Counted from the stretch's first letter, positions 34,627-48,339 are shown. The stretch is 64,000 nucleotides of DNA from Plectrocnemia conspersa (GCA_009617715.1 VTFK01000052.1:1-64000); one strand, 5' to 3'. A program made the numbers and translations. The notes: generated by a model not told the origin, from the letters alone.

Positions 34627-34857
34627 GTATGGATAATCCATTTTGCATCGCAGCTCTGTCATTATCATGGTTCAAAACAACAACGCTCCACCGATCGTTC
34701 GCGTGATAACATACATGAAATCAGCTTTCATATTTGCCAAAGGGTTACAACAATGTACGGAAAATCGCGTATTCGTGATGATAATCGAAGCGAAACTTTG
34801 TTTGAAAAACTATTCTTCGTGTCAAATTACGTTTATCAAAAATTCACAGGATCATAT
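34627..34857 (+). CDS. Possible exon, frame uncertain
   Basis: After a good acceptor (GTACAAGTTTAG) the sequence is richer in GC and CpG than its flanks. It is open for 60 codons or more in two frames: one reading QLCHYHGSKQQRSTDRSRDN and one reading MVQNNNAPPIVRVITYMKSA. Both remain open well past chance expectation for the local composition. It could be a terminal exon of the plus-strand gene at 31726 or an unrelated retrocopy. No family was recognised. Confidence 0.3.
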
Positions 34858-34949
34858 AAATAATGGAACGTCGCACACAAAAAAAGGTGCACCTGGGGCA
34901 AAGCCTATATTTATCTCTTCTAAGAAATAGTACTGATATATGTATAAAA

Positions 34950-37870
34950 AAATGAGATGTTTGTATAAAATTTTAATTTTAAGTTGTTGAGTGGATGAAA
35001 TTAAATTGTCAAGAAAATATATGAAACTAAATTGAAATATGAAATGTTGAACCTTATATATAAATAAAAGAAAAAATAATTATATTTCTGTAACTAAATA
35101 ATAAAAGGTAGATTTTTATAATTTGAATTTTACAATGCCTTACTAGACTTTAATAATATTATAATACAGTATCTTTATCACCAGGAACTAATAACAACAC
35201 TTCTCTACAATTGTTATGTTTTATTTTACTTGTATAATTTATCTCTTTTTTTTTATTTTTGACTTAGACCACTTTTATAATTATGGGCCCAAATAACCTA
35301 AACTATGCAATGGAAATATTTTTTTAGCTTTATCATATATAATGTATTTTAAATTATGATTTTAGATTTATTTTAATAGGTTTTTAATAAATATTTTAAT
35401 AATCAAATAAAATAGATATATTTATTATTTATTATATTTCAGCAGTTGGCAACAAAATACATAGAGAGTTAAGAAAAAAGACACCATAAAAGAAATATCG
35501 GAAAAGTAATCCGAAGAAAATATTGGTCAATTCGTATACGATATAGTCTTATAATTCGAGTTAATTGAACACTTTGGCAATTAAATTCGAATAAACGCAC
35601 TGCTAATGTAATTACCTTTCGTCGATTCTATAATTAAGGTATTTTACGTATTTCATCTGATTATTGTACAATTATAAGGCTTTATAAAGAGCGAGAAATT
35701 ATAATAAAAGTATAAAGAAACAAATATGTTTTAGCAAAAGGGATTGTGATTTTGTATAATAACAAACCAACGTTAAAATACGAAAGAATATTTAATAAAA
35801 GGTATTTTTAGAGTTGGTATTTACTGTTTAAGGTTCAGACATTATTTAAGGTATTTAATATTTATTCGTTAATGCTTTTTGTCTAAAATCGATAACAAAT
35901 ACAATAAGCGAATTAATTTTTGAAGTGCTATATTGAAAAAAATATCCGATGGGAAATTATTTCACTCTTATAGGAAAGTAATAGAGAGAAACATTTTATC
36001 AGATATACTTTAATTTGATTAATAAGCATTTACAGAACTAATAAATCTATTTGCTAATTATATAAATACTGTAAATGTGAAAATGTCTTGTCGATTTATA
36101 GGGCGATTCAACCTTTTAATAGCGATACAGGAAGGTTACCATTTTTAGACTGGTATACGAATAAAATAAGACTTGGTTTTCCTATAAAACACGGCATTCT
36201 TTTTTATTACATTATAAAGTTCTATGTTGGAATCTGCTTTGAGCAACGTGGTCCATTGAACTTGTACCTAACCCAGTTAAATATTGATCATAGATCGATA
36301 CCAAATGTTCAACCTTATTAATTAAAAACCTTTTTTTGTAATTATGTTTTGTAAAGATTTTATAGTCTATTGATCATACATAAAAACAATTCTTTAGCAA
36401 AATAAAATTGTTTATAAAGATAGCTTTTAAATAAATTTAAGAGATACTCTATAAACGTCAGAGGGGCAAGAAAAATATAAAGAGAATATTCTCTTGAGAT
36501 GAAATGAATCTAGGCAAATCGTGATTGTGGTTTACGATATTTGTCAACTATTCAGAAACGTGAATTAATTCGTTTTTTCGCGTGCAACTAAATTTTACTG
36601 AAATAAAAATGACATGTTTTAATATTAAATATTATATTTGTCGGTAAAATATTGAATATCGGTGCGATAGAATTAAAATTCACCCTTTCTGTATTTTTAA
36701 GGCTTTTGTACGTGCGATCGTGTCACTGACCTTATGTAATATGCAATATAATTATGCGCCAAATTTGGGCTAAATTAAAAAAAAGAGGCTCCCAGGGTTC
36801 GTGTAACGTTTAGCGCAATGCGTAAGCATTGCCAATTTTTTTTACTTGTTTTTCTCGAGGAAAATAACTAATGCCTGTCTATGTTCACTATTTTATATTA
36901 TAATAATTTCTATGAAAAAAAAAGACCGAAGCACAATATTTTCTCTTTTAGACAGTTTTATTAGTATTTGCGTTTTAACTGTAACGTCGCGTAAATACAG
37001 AATGGCACAAAACTTGCGTTAATGAAAATTAACGTCACCTAAAAATACTTATTATTTCGCAAGAGTCACGTTTTTAATTTCAGATTTTTTTTTAAGTTAC
37101 ATAAGTTTAATAATTATACATTTTTAATAACTTAAATAAATATTTAATTAATATAAGTTTTTATAAAGAGTATCTAGTTTTAAATCTTGATGCAAAATGT
37201 GACAGTCATTCGACGCAATTATAAATGAAATATATTTCGTGAGTGGTAATCGTGTTTTCCCAAAATATATAAATGATTTATTTTTAAATATAAGTTTAAA
37301 TTGTTTAAATATTGTACTAGAGTAGGTATTTTGGTAATCTAAGATTTCATTTTTTTAAGGTCTCTTTTTTTTCTACGGGAATATATTGCGACGCGTTTAA
37401 TGGGATTTACAGTGACTAGACATTTACAAGTAGGTATATGTACCGCTCGATGGAGTATTTTTATAGTAACATAAAATGGCTGTGTCATGCCTTTTCTATG
37501 TGGCTTAGCTAGATAATCGCTCGTCAATATCAGTCTGAAATTACGCAATTAAGAGCGAACTTAGGTTACTTTAATTAATTTTTATATTTATTTAAATTAA
37601 GACTTGTGATATAATGAATTACATTATTGCGTCACAATGATCTAAAATCATATAATATAGTAATAAAATAAACCGGACTTCTCATAGCTGAAATTATAAA
37701 GACTCTACGCAAAAATCAAGAAAATTTTTTTTTTGTGAATAAACATAAAATATCATTTTAAATAAATAAAAATTAAAAAATCTGTATATTTAAACACAGT
37801 TTAAATTTAAATTATTCAAAAAAATATTATTTTTGCTTAACACATCCAAAGGGTTAAGGAACTAGACAGC
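34950..37870. other. Long AT-rich stretch, no gene recognised
   Basis: No frame has motif or splice support. The 36088-36321 open frame (77 codons from a TTG) is unremarkable. A short hairpin GCAATGCGTAAGCATTGC lies near 36816. Confidence 0.5.
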
Positions 37871-37876
37871 AATAGT

Positions 37877-37910
37877 CATAGGCGAGTCGGCTAATTTAGA
37901 CGTCCTGGCT
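37877..37910 (+). repeat. Short dispersed repeat, copy 1
   Basis: CATAGGCGAGTCGGCTAATT followed by TAGACGTCCTGGCT recurs with few changes, inverted, at 46529-46562. The pattern vaguely resembles a pol III A box, but no B box follows. Confidence 0.5.
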
Positions 37911-38039
37911 CAAAAGGGAATTAAATGAGGACGCGATCGTGTCTCTCAAAAATTTAACGGAACTCAAAACTAATTTTTTCAACAGTACTATTACTTATAA
38001 AATTATGACTCTGGGATTCAATAACGGATAATAACTTAT

Positions 38040-38470
38040 TATTACATAAATATATCATATCGGTTAAGTGTAATAGTTTTAAGATGGTTTAATAATTATT
38101 TAAAAAAAAAAATAAGAAGTTAAAATAAATTATGCGTATTACAAAGAGAAATTAATATCTCATGGTGTGCCACAGGGGCTTAAATTGGGACCATTGTTAT
38201 TTAAATTATATTTTAATGATATAGTTAATAATGTAAAAAAGTGTAAAATACATCTGTTTGCAGTCGACACATTAACGTAACGAAGTTTTATATAATTTAA
38301 ATAATAATTTAAGTATAATAGAAATATGGTTCAAAATAATGTACTTAAACTAAATGAGAATAAAACTGAATGTATGTTAATTAATTATAAAAATATGTTG
38401 TATAATAATATAAAAATGGTTATAGATTAGTTGAATTATAAAAATTTATTAGAAATTTTAAGGAACATTG
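38040..38470 (+). pseudogene. LINE reverse transcriptase fragment, same family as 52860-54190
   Basis: The nucleotide sequence parallels 53030-53470: TTTTAAGATGGTTTAATAAT, then SHGVPQGLKLGPLLFKLYF (motif B), NDIVNNVKKCKIHLF, and AVDTLT in place of the catalytic ADDTLM. A V replaces the first catalytic Asp, so the enzyme would be dead even without the frameshifts. Confidence 0.8.
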
Positions 38471-38479
38471 AAAATAATA

Positions 38480-39780
38480 GCTAGATACTTCACGCATTCC
38501 CAGGTAGAAAAGTATCGACGATACGTAGAATTAAATATTATTTTTTACGGTTTAGAATTGAAAATGTTAAGCAGTTTTTTATAGATTGAATCATTTTAAA
38601 TTTTGTTGAAATCTTAAATATTTTGCTCTATATAGTAATGTGATAACAGTAAAAATTCACTAGGGTCAACCGCATATCTCTCGGACGCGTACATGCGATC
38701 TCTTCTCATTTATATTGTAAATCATAAATGTATTATTTCAACCATTCCATTTAAAAATAGATTTAAAAATGTTAGAACAAAATAAAAATAATATTTAAAA
38801 TCCAAAAAGTTGAGGGTCCGGTATTCGCACACTTGTATGCTTCGGTACCTCACGACAGTGAGGTACCGACAGCTAGTTTATATAAATTAATGGTATTTAA
38901 TTCTATTATTAATGAAAAAAATAATATTTCTTTGGCTCACTATAATTAAAATTTACTTAGTTACATAATAAAATGACTAAACTGAAACAGTTGATTCAGG
39001 CTCAAATATTGCAAGCATTTAATTTAAAAAGCTTAGAAACGTAAAAAATGTAATATTTGAGAATCAAGCAAAAATCTAATAAATATTACGTTATAGCATT
39101 ACGTAATTAAATTGATTATAGATTTTATTTTAAATAAATGTATTTAAACTATAATTTTTAATTTATAAAATATGACAATTACTAAAAAAAAGTCATCAGA
39201 GAAAATAAACCATTTTCATATTAATAGTGGTACTTTTCTACTTTTAGCTGTAGCAAACTTATCGATGATGATATTAAAATTTAATTGTGTGATATCATTT
39301 TCAATAAACATAGTAGAAATATTTTACAAATTATATTGTTTAAGACTGTTTCTTAAATGAGAGCTTAAGAACTAAAGCCAGTTGCATTACATATTGGTGT
39401 TAAAAATCATTTTAAAATCGTTTCGATATTTGAGATGGTTCACTAAGCCATCAATTATTGTTTTGTATATTCCAAAGTATTTGTAGAATCACTAAGTTAT
39501 TTTATATTATCGTGATTCGAATCGCTAAAACTATTAATCAGTAGATTCCACCGATGTGTGGATGAAAAAAACATAAATTCTTTGAAACACAAGTCTCCAC
39601 AGTAAAATTCCCAACTAATTATCAACTGCAAACCATTATATTCATTGGCCATATTAGCGGCATACTGTTTTACCATTTTTTCATATTATATTGGCAATTA
39701 AACAGATATTAAAAAATAAAACCTTTCTGTCTATATTTCATGTCCGCAAAATCTTCAATTGAATTCCTTAATTTTTATTT
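38480..39780. other. AT-rich stretch with a perfect hairpin
   Basis: CGGTACCTCAC-GACA-GTGAGGTACCG at 38843-38868 is an 11-bp perfect stem with a 4-base loop, GC-richer than its surroundings. No gene was recognised. Confidence 0.5.
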
Positions 39781-39793
39781 CATTTGCTACTTT

Positions 39794-39832
39794 TGCGGGG
39801 AAGGGGGTGGAATTTTCCCGCCCTTCCCCGCA
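39794..39832. repeat. GC-rich inverted repeat
   Basis: TGCGGGGAAGGG and its exact reverse complement flank a 15-base centre. The G-rich strand also holds three runs of three or more Gs. It is unlike the AT-rich flanks; it may be the core of a MITE whose ends I cannot see. Confidence 0.6.
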
Positions 39833-40134
39833 TAAGATGATTTTACATATTTCTATATGTTTTTAATTCACTTTAGGCTGATTATAAAGTGTCTATTGTG
39901 GTAATAAGGGCAATATCATTTGATGACCAATTTATTTCTGATAATATTTTTGGGTACTGGTACAAAAATTGACCTTTGATATTACCGGTATTACAAAATA
40001 AAATACCGGTAGTACATGGGCAATATTTCATAATTCATGAGGCAAATCATTCTGTCGCTGAGTCAATGACAGGACCAAATTATTAAATAAAGCAAATTAA
40101 TGTTTTATTTATTAATTATGTATATTTTCTAAAA

Positions 40135-40330
40135 AACACGCACCCATGGGCAACTGAGATCCAACCGCTAGGCCAGACTTCCTTCCTTGGTCCTCGTGAT
40201 TGATGACCATGAATGGGTCTACCGTCGCGAATTACTATTAATGGTCTCCGGGATCATTAACCGATTGGAAACGGAATGGTTTACGGGCAGTCGCGCTCCG
40301 CTTACCGCTGTTCTCTCGGGAGAGAAATAC
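40135..40330. other. GC-richer segment of unknown origin
   Basis: About 200 bp of near-50% GC sequence sits in AT-rich DNA. The minus strand reads TGGCCTAGCGGTTGGATCTC, which resembles a tRNA A box, but no B box follows within range. It could be a decayed SINE head. Confidence 0.3.
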
Positions 40331-40718
40331 TTATATACAACCTGAAAATAAAAAGGTATATTTTTATCATCTATTTTATTTATTTATTTTCAATTTGCCA
40401 GCTTAAAAGAGCACTGAATACGATGCCAAATTACAACTGAGTAACGTTATATTGGAATGAGAAGCAGAAGGAACACCACATGCGCCAATGAAAAATTTAC
40501 AGACCCCGCAGTTTGTCGAACGGAAAGTTTACCGATTCAACCATTGCTCGCCCATGATTTATTTATTAAAAATCATGAAACGTCAGTTAACATATTTAAT
40601 TTCTTAGTTAGTTATTTTATCCATCAAATACATATGAAATTTATATTTTTAATATTTCCGTAACTATTGATTCAATTTCAGTAAAATTAAAAAAAAGTGA
40701 TAAAATAAGCGCCTAAAA

Positions 40719-40734
40719 CAGTGATGGCGAACCT
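40719..40734 (+). mobile_element. hAT (Charlie-type) end fragment
   Basis: CAGTGATGGCGAACCT, followed by alternating GCATGCGTGC and TGGCACG motifs, is the characteristic left end of a Charlie-type hAT. The opposite end was not found in the next kilobase. Confidence 0.6.
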
Positions 40735-40739
40735 AGCGC

Positions 40740-41685
40740 ATGCGTGCTAGAAATGGCACGTATGGCACTGGCACGTGAACGATTTACAGATTACATTTTT
40801 TCGTACACAAATATATTATAATGCTGAAACACTGTTATTGATATTTGTTATCATTTGGGGCTATGTTTACTTTTTGCTATTAAAATCAGCAATTGTATTA
40901 GAATTAAATTAAAAAGCTTCTATTTAACATGAGTTGTGGAAATAAATAATAAAAAGTATTAGAATTCCATCGACAGCATCCATGCGCCAGCTTTTCTACC
41001 ACTGTTTGGAGAAAACATCTCAACATTTATCGTCTGCCGCAATATGTAATATAATCTAATAAAATTCTCACTGGTTTTCCCCTGCATATTACTGGCTGTA
41101 AAGTCACACACCCCTTAAGGTTACTAAACCTTTAAAAATACAAATTTAAAATGTAATATCGTAATCCTTATAATGAATCAATTAATAATATAAAATATAA
41201 ATATATTTTCGTCAAAAGTTTTAAATGAAGGAATTACCTTTATTAAAATATAAATTTTGACTAAACTAGATAAGTTAAAAAAACGATACAGCTATTCATG
41301 GTGAAATGGCAAACCAAACTGAACACAAATTGTTGGTTGCTGATTAAAGTGTTGCTAATTCAAAAATCAAACATCTAAAAAAACACTGTTAGATAATTTC
41401 TGATATTTTTTTCTACTGTGTACTCTTTTAAATTATTTCACACGTAAAATCATAACAAAAAAATAAATTATAAATTTTAAAATCAATGCAAGGACCAGTA
41501 CTCTACTTAATTTGCATAGCTGATATTCATATTGCTATAAAAAATAAATTAGATTTTGTATAAATAAATATAAAGAGGCATTTAATGGGATGTTTTTGCA
41601 TTAAAAATATACTTATTGTTACATATAGAAACAGATTATAAATAAATAAAAGAAAAAAATAGTAGGAGATGACTTCCGGATTCAC
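40740..41685. other. AT-rich stretch, no gene recognised
   Basis: This is probably the decayed interior of the hAT whose end lies at 40719. No transposase motif was seen. Confidence 0.45.
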
Positions 41686-41691
41686 AATCTG

Positions 41692-42110
41692 TCATTCCTT
41701 TTTATGAATAGTAGTGCGTTCGCAAAGATCTTGATTGCCATGCAAAAAAGCGCAAAGCATGCGCGCAGGCATAAGCTGCATCTGCTTCAGCATAAGAGTC
41801 GCTGAGGCTGCAATATTGGCCGTTGAGATACTCGTGGGCATTGAGCGATTTGTCAGTGGCGTCCGCAGAGGCTTCCCGGCCAGATCGGCGATTGCGGCGT
41901 TGGCGTGCGCTCGATAGCTGGCCAGCTTCGGCAGCGATAGGAGTGTGGCGTGCAGGGTACGCGGGCGTCCACCTGGTGGGGCGTCGCGGCGCCTCATGCG
42001 CCGACGCTGGCTATCCAGTGCGTCGGCGGCCGCCGAGGCGCTGCGACGCCGATCGCTACGAAACGCGATACAAAAGTACGGTGCGAATACTGTTAGTAAA
42101 CAACGCGCGT
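41692..42110 (-). CDS. GC-rich minus-strand open block, possible exon
   Basis: A CpG-rich island of ~360 bp in otherwise AT-rich DNA is open on the minus strand in two frames. One frame, with first ATG near 42000, reads MRRRDAPPGGRPRTLHATLL and ends near 41692. The other lacks an ATG but has strongly C-ending codons and reads SLNAHEYLNGQYCSLSDSYA, then EADAAYACAHALRFFAWQ. Codon use favours the second frame, which would need a spliced start. Plus-strand frames also exist but have poor composition. It could be the first exon of a gene or a retrocopy. No family was recognised. Confidence 0.4.
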
Positions 42111-42289
42111 CCAGCACAATAGTTAAAACACCAGTAATCCTCAAATAAATAATTAATAACGTATAAAGTAATCCGCGAGAAAACAAAGTTTGTTTTGAGA
42201 AGAAAGTCCAAAAATCGACGAAGAAATTTGAACGAAAGTAAAAGCGCTTCAAAACAAAGTTACTCAAAAGTTATCGAAGACACTAAAAA

Positions 42290-43640
42290 CAGGATTTTCT
42301 CATTATAACAGTTCAATGTTAAAGTGGCCAATTTTGTCAATGATTTTTTTTCCACAGCATCAGATTTTGGAGGAAATATCTACAGTGAACCATGCTTTCT
42401 AAAAAATATGTATTTTATTTCATTTATCACTTTTAAAATATATTTATTTAATTAAAATTAGTGCAAAAAATAAATCGTGACATTAATATAATTTACAAAA
42501 TCATAAGAAGTTATTAAATAAAAAAGTCAATTTACAAAAAACTTCCATAGCTTAAAAATAAAAAAATGTACTTATTTATGTAATTATTTAAAATAAAACA
42601 ATTATTGATTTTAAGAAACAAATTTACAAAACAGGCGATTAACTTTTCTTTACCAGTTTTAAGAACAACATGATTATATAGAAAAATCTCTTTGATACAC
42701 CTTCGATTATTTTATGTTATATAAATTAAATTAACTACATATGTACATACTTATTAAATTAATTTTTGATTAAATCGATATTTCCTGTACATTTAAAATA
42801 TTTAGGAATATACATCAAAATTTTATTTCATGCATATGTAAATGTAAAAATATATTTTCTAGATAGTCTATATTATATTATATAGAACACTTAAGTCGTT
42901 CAAGGGCAAAAGTAGTTATCTAGCCAAAGTGATTTTTTGAGAAATCACATAAAGCTAAGCTTTAATATTTATGTTTTATACATTTTTCTAATTTGTGCTT
43001 CATAATAAATCAGCAGGGTTTTAAAAAGACTTTTTACATAAAACAATTTCGGGAAAAAAAGATTTTTTAAGGGAGCTAAAGTGTACATTAAAAACACAGA
43101 TTTTCAGGAGAGTTTCAAATTAAAAAATATAATTTGACCTTAAAGCATAAGAAGTTAAAATATAAAAATGATTTAAATAATAATTTTACTTCTGAAATAT
43201 AATATAAAACAAATTAAAATTTCGTTTATTGCTTTTTAAATACTGCTATTTCAAAACTCAGCTGAAAGATTTGAAATTAAAATTAAAAAGATTTTCAGTT
43301 TTTATTCATTATCAAATAACGACACGTCCTACAAAAATAGTACCATAAAATATGTGCATAATTATTAATTCTACTAATATAATTTAATTTCTATTAAATT
43401 TAGAGTAGGTTGTTTGACAGTTCTACACATTTTGCTAACGTTATGCATATATTTTTTTTATTGAAATGTTTGTAATAAAATAAAAAAAAATTATAATAAA
43501 TCAGAAGAAAATCGTTGTCAAAAAAAACACGAGATAACATTTCTCAACAAATTACAAAAAATTTGCGTTAAAAAAGTATATTATTTTTAATAAAAAAAAT
43601 GTGGATGTGTATGAGCTCTAATAATATACGATACACAACT
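42290..43640. other. AT-rich stretch, no gene recognised
   Basis: No motif or splice-supported frame was seen. Confidence 0.5.
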
Positions 43641-43972
43641 ATGTATATATACTTTTGCGAGAGTTTTTATTCCCCACTAGGTCAAAGTCAGACTTCAATT
43701 TCAGCAACAGATCTCAACCAAGACTTTTTATTTTGCCGCCCGTCAAAGATTTCAGCTCTTTTTTAGACCCTCATTTTCGCTTTCAAAGCAGAGTTCACAC
43801 AGCGTCAATTTAAATCAGCATTTCATTTTAAATTATATGGAGAATCTCGCATACATACATATGTATGTATGAATATACGAACGTCTTGCTCTCCCTTTAT
43901 TTAAACATTGTTCTGTGAGAAGTTTGCGCAGCGGCGTAGGCTTTGTTTAATAAAATTTTACAACGCGCCAAA

Positions 43973-44035
43973 ATGGCGCTGAGAAGTACTCCAGAACACG
44001 GCCGAGGTCGTAATAAAATGTTATTAAAACAGTAA
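43973..44035 (+). CDS. Possible first coding exon (MALRSTPEHGRG...)
   Basis: The ATG sits in a strong start context (CCAAAATGG) within the palindrome GCGCCAAAATGGCGC, preceded by a GC-richer leader (GTTTGCGCAGCGGCGTAGGC near 43922). Twenty codons are open before TAA. A donor-like CGAG|GTCGTA within it would end the exon at 44006. The call rests on start context and local composition only. Confidence 0.25.
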   Translation: MALRSTPEHGRGRNKMLLKQ

Positions 44036-44039
44036 TATA

Positions 44040-46500
44040 TTTTTAACGATACCTCGTTTGTATGCGTATGTGTTTGTATATATCGATTGAAATTTACTCG
44101 TGTGACTTTTGGCGAAAACTAAATTAATATATTTCTTAAATGTGCGATTAAAATGTATTTAAAAATTCACTAATTGCCTTTATCTTTATATATACATCTT
44201 TAACACCATAATAAGACTAGCTGGTGCGCATTCAATAAATTTATAGATACGGACTTTATCGTGTCTATAGCAACTAACATCGTCATTTGAATCAAAAAAA
44301 TATTTTATCTACTGTAACACTGATTTTCGCAATTATTTCGAGTTATAAATATACTGTATTGATAAAATAAATAAAAATAAAAAAAACATATTTTAATATT
44401 AATATTTAAAATAATTACTGACCTAGAAATTTTCCGCAGAACGTCTTGTAAAATTATTAGTAACAGTTTGAGAATCGCTGCATATAAATTTATTAATTTA
44501 AAATTTTACTTTTAAGTATACTTTATTTTCATTTGCATCGACGATCGTTAACTTGATACAAATTGCTGAGTTCTCGAGTGCATGACTTTTAGCTACGCCG
44601 ATTTATTGCCACATTAATAAAATATACACTTATATATTAAATTGTATTTTTTGCGTCTAAATATAGACTAAATAATAAGCAGTTAATTAACACCCGTTTG
44701 AATCGATACCCGGCGAAAGAGCTCGCGTGACTTTGGATTTAGCTCAGATTTGTTGTGTGCCCGCTGGAAATATATAAAAGAATATATGAAAACAAAAATA
44801 ACATCATACGTGTACAGAGTGCTAAATAAAAGCTGTCAAGAAAATTAATATATAAAATTATATATTATTATTGAATTAATATATTGACGAATAATATAAT
44901 TTGTGATTAAACAGCAGCATAATAGAGCTACTAACATTAAAGATTTGATTGCACTGTGTTCATAATTTTATAATACAATATTGTAAAAGTACATTTAATT
45001 TTTAAGGTAACCATTAGAATTCAATATCACTTAGACATTAAATTTGCATGTAAGCATCTATTTTTTTAATTTATATCAAAAATACTATATATTAAAAAAT
45101 AAGTGCTTATGAAATTTTTGTATATTTGATAGGATCGTGTCATGGTTTCTCGTTGCTTTAAATTTTTAGATTAGAGTAATGAGAATTTTCATTTTCACTT
45201 ATCGATTTCCTCGAGAACTGCCAAGATTTTTTTAAATTGATATATTTATATTATCGATCAAAAACTGGATGATCGTTGAATAGAACAAACTTTAATACGA
45301 TGATGATTTGTTATAATATATTTGAATAATCGAACACGCTACTTTAATAGATTATAAAGCATCGAGATACAAAGAAATTTCAGGTTCTTGTATTTATACT
45401 CGAATCGTAGAGAAAATGGTCAATTAAAAGTGTTACGAACAAGATAAAAATTTGGATTAATATAAAAACGAGATTTAAGTTCGCCAGAGAAATTTTATGG
45501 CTAAGCCCCCATATTTTTTTTCAATCTGCCAATTCCCACGCAGAGATATTTCCTGTTTTCTGATTTTTAATGTAGTTCTTAGATTACCGGAGAAAAGAAA
45601 AAACCAATTAAATTAGTTAAGGCACTTTTTGCATTCAAATCATGCTTATTATCAAACATCTGGAACGGACGCACCATTTTTATGCAGCTATATAAATAAG
45701 TACAGCGGTTGTACAACATTTATATAGCTGTAATATTTATAAAAAATAGTTTTCATTTATTATGAAATTTCTCGACAAATTTTTGTTGATTTCTGAGAAT
45801 TTTTGATTGGTAATTTTTCTAGAGGAATTTTTGCGAAGTAGCACTTATTATTATTTTAATTTAATATAATTATAAATTTCATTAAAATAAACATTGTTTC
45901 AACTATCCCATTTATTATCAGACCTTTAAGTCAATATTATTGCCTTAAGCTTTTGATATATTCAATTAGATTAATCGGAATCGTGAGTATTGGAATATTC
46001 AAGCTGCGGAACAGATTCAACCCGTTGTATTATTTTTTTACAACACGGTCCACAGACAAAGAGCAAAGATTACCGCAATACGTCTGCCGCATGCCGCTTT
46101 AATATTTTATGATTTATTATCATTTTACGCAAAACACACTTTGAATATTCTATGGGTTAATTTATTTAGCGTCGTTTAATTATTTTAACGCTCTACCAAA
46201 ATAATCTTTTATCCATTTGACAATTTAAATTATAAAAAAACTAATAAAAGTACTAGGTGAAAATTACATAATAGTATATATTAACATAAAGCTAGAAATT
46301 GTTAAAATATACATATTAAATATAAAAAATAATTTTTTTTAAATATACGTAGAACATAATCTATGCTTTCTTTTTCTTGTACTTGGTCTTCTACTGATCT
46401 CTAAAATACAATTTTCAAAAGTACTTGCAAAAAATCTATCTACTGAAAGGTGTTGTTGTGAATTAAACTATTCTCGTAGAATTCCAGTTTTGAGAACCAT
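44040..46500. other. Long AT-rich stretch, no gene recognised
   Basis: No frames with support were found. The sequence around 44700-44770 is slightly GC-richer without recognisable content. Confidence 0.5.
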
Positions 46501-46528
46501 GATGACATCCTCTTCTGATGCCAATTAG

Positions 46529-46562
46529 AACCAGGACGTCCGCATTAGCCTACTCGCCTATG
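46529..46562 (-). repeat. Short dispersed repeat, copy 2
   Basis: Inverted partner of 37877-37910. Confidence 0.5.
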
Positions 46563-46599
46563 GCATCAGAAATCTAGAAAGACTAGTTTGATTTACCAA

Positions 46600-47470
46600 A
46601 ACATTAAATTATTGAAAGCAATCAATTACAATACAAAATATTTAAATACTTTTCTTTCATATTTAAAAAAAATAAAAAAAACACTAATTGCATCGAATAA
46701 GTAGTGTTCGAATTAGCTTTTGTAATTATCGAACTACTTTGATTTTTTTACAATGAGATGTAGGTGGAGCTAAGCACTAATCTTGCTCACATTCGTCCAT
46801 GCTTTATAAAATATATGACACATCGCGAATCACTAAAGAACATTCGACACACTTGCATTAGATAACTATACTATATGTTATATTAAATTGACAGTACAAT
46901 TTTTTTAATCGACTACCTCTTCAGTCGACACAGTAGACAACATTTATCAGAAAGTATTTCTAGAACTGCTAAGATAAACTTGTGACTATTGATAAAACGC
47001 GCTTGGTACGGTCTCAAAGTAAAATGGCAATTTTCAAGCAATGTACCATATCTAAAAGTTTCACACTTTGCGTCTAAAAATAAAATATCAACTTGTTGCG
47101 CGAATAAATAAAATATAAATGATTTAGAAATGTATATAAAACTTAAACTATTATGATTTAATAGCTGGAAGTATTTATTATAAAGGTGTTATTGCAATGA
47201 TTTTGCAACACAAAAAAAATTTTTGGTTTGATGTTGAACTCACTTGGATCAACAGGTCCTTAAAAATATCATTAGCTGAGATTGGTAAAAGTTACTTGTT
47301 AAATAAATACATAATTTTATGACCTTTCATCATATAAAGAATAACTACATTGTGCTACAAAAAAGCTGTTTTGTCAACCTTATTATTAAAATGAATCTTT
47401 TAGTAAAAAAATAACAAAGTTCATTAGCTTATTAATAAACTAAAAACTCACATATTTTTTTAATTTTGGG
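46600..47470. other. AT-rich stretch, no gene recognised
   Basis: Nothing was recognised between the short repeat and the hAT element at 47481. Confidence 0.5.
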
Positions 47471-47480
47471 ATATCGTTCG

Positions 47481-48324
47481 TAGGGCATCCAAATACCCGG
47501 CCGAATTCATTACCCGGTTCTACGGATATTTCCCGGGAAATAACCGGGTACCCGGTTCGGTTCCGGGTAATTTTTGTAAGCCGTTAAGAGTCTAATTTTT
47601 ATTATATTTGAATCTTTAATTAAATATGACATGATATATTTAATTTTACTTTAATAATTAATATCATTTAAAAAAAAAATAAGGTATTGAAATAAAATCA
47701 ATATATTATGTAATTATTAATCAAAATATTTTTACATTCCATCGTTAGGTACATATATACATATACTTACATACTACATACATGTGTAACAGTACAAAAC
47801 CGAAATATTTATTTTAACACATATTTGGCAATAATAATACAAATTGCACATGAAAAATACCGAGAAAAAAATAAATTTTATTAAAATTATAAAAGAAATT
47901 AGATGATTATATTTATTATATGTATTATATGTAGGTAGAGAAACAAAAGTTTTAGTGATGTTTTTTTTTGTAAAAGTTTATTTTAAAAACACTAACGAAT
48001 CTAATGTGTTATATTTTCATTCTACAACGCATTAAAATTTATTTTTATTTACAACTGCAGCCTTTCAAATTAATCCTTATCTATGCATTCGCTTATCTCG
48101 AAATCTGTAGGCCGCTAGTGCTGTCCCTTTTTTTTGTCGTTCAAAGACGTTAGTCGTTTTAAGAACGCCGATTCGGCTCTTCCATTTAATTTGAAGTAAT
48201 GGAAAAAATTATTTAAATGAAATTCACCGGATACCCGTCAAAAATTACCCGGTTTTCGGTTCCATGAAAAACATGGCGGGTAACCGGGTACCCGGTTCCG
48301 GTTCTACCCGGTTTGAATGCCCTA
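47481..48324. mobile_element. Non-autonomous hAT with perfect 8-bp target duplication
   Basis: The ends TAGGGCATCCAAA and (reverse complement) TAGGGCATTCAAA are flanked by ATCGTTCG at 47473-47480 and 48325-48332, an exact 8-bp duplication. About 100 bp at each end carry many copies of ACCCGG/CCGGGTA, an unusually dense set of likely transposase-binding sites. The 600-bp middle is AT-rich with no recognisable transposase. The intact target duplication suggests a fairly recent insertion. Confidence 0.88.
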
Positions 48325-48339
48325 ATCGTTCGTATATAA

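Noticed and set aside
40141..40200. tRNA gene on the minus strand
   Set aside because: An A-box-like TGGCCTAGCGG is present, but there is no B box, anticodon arm or cloverleaf.
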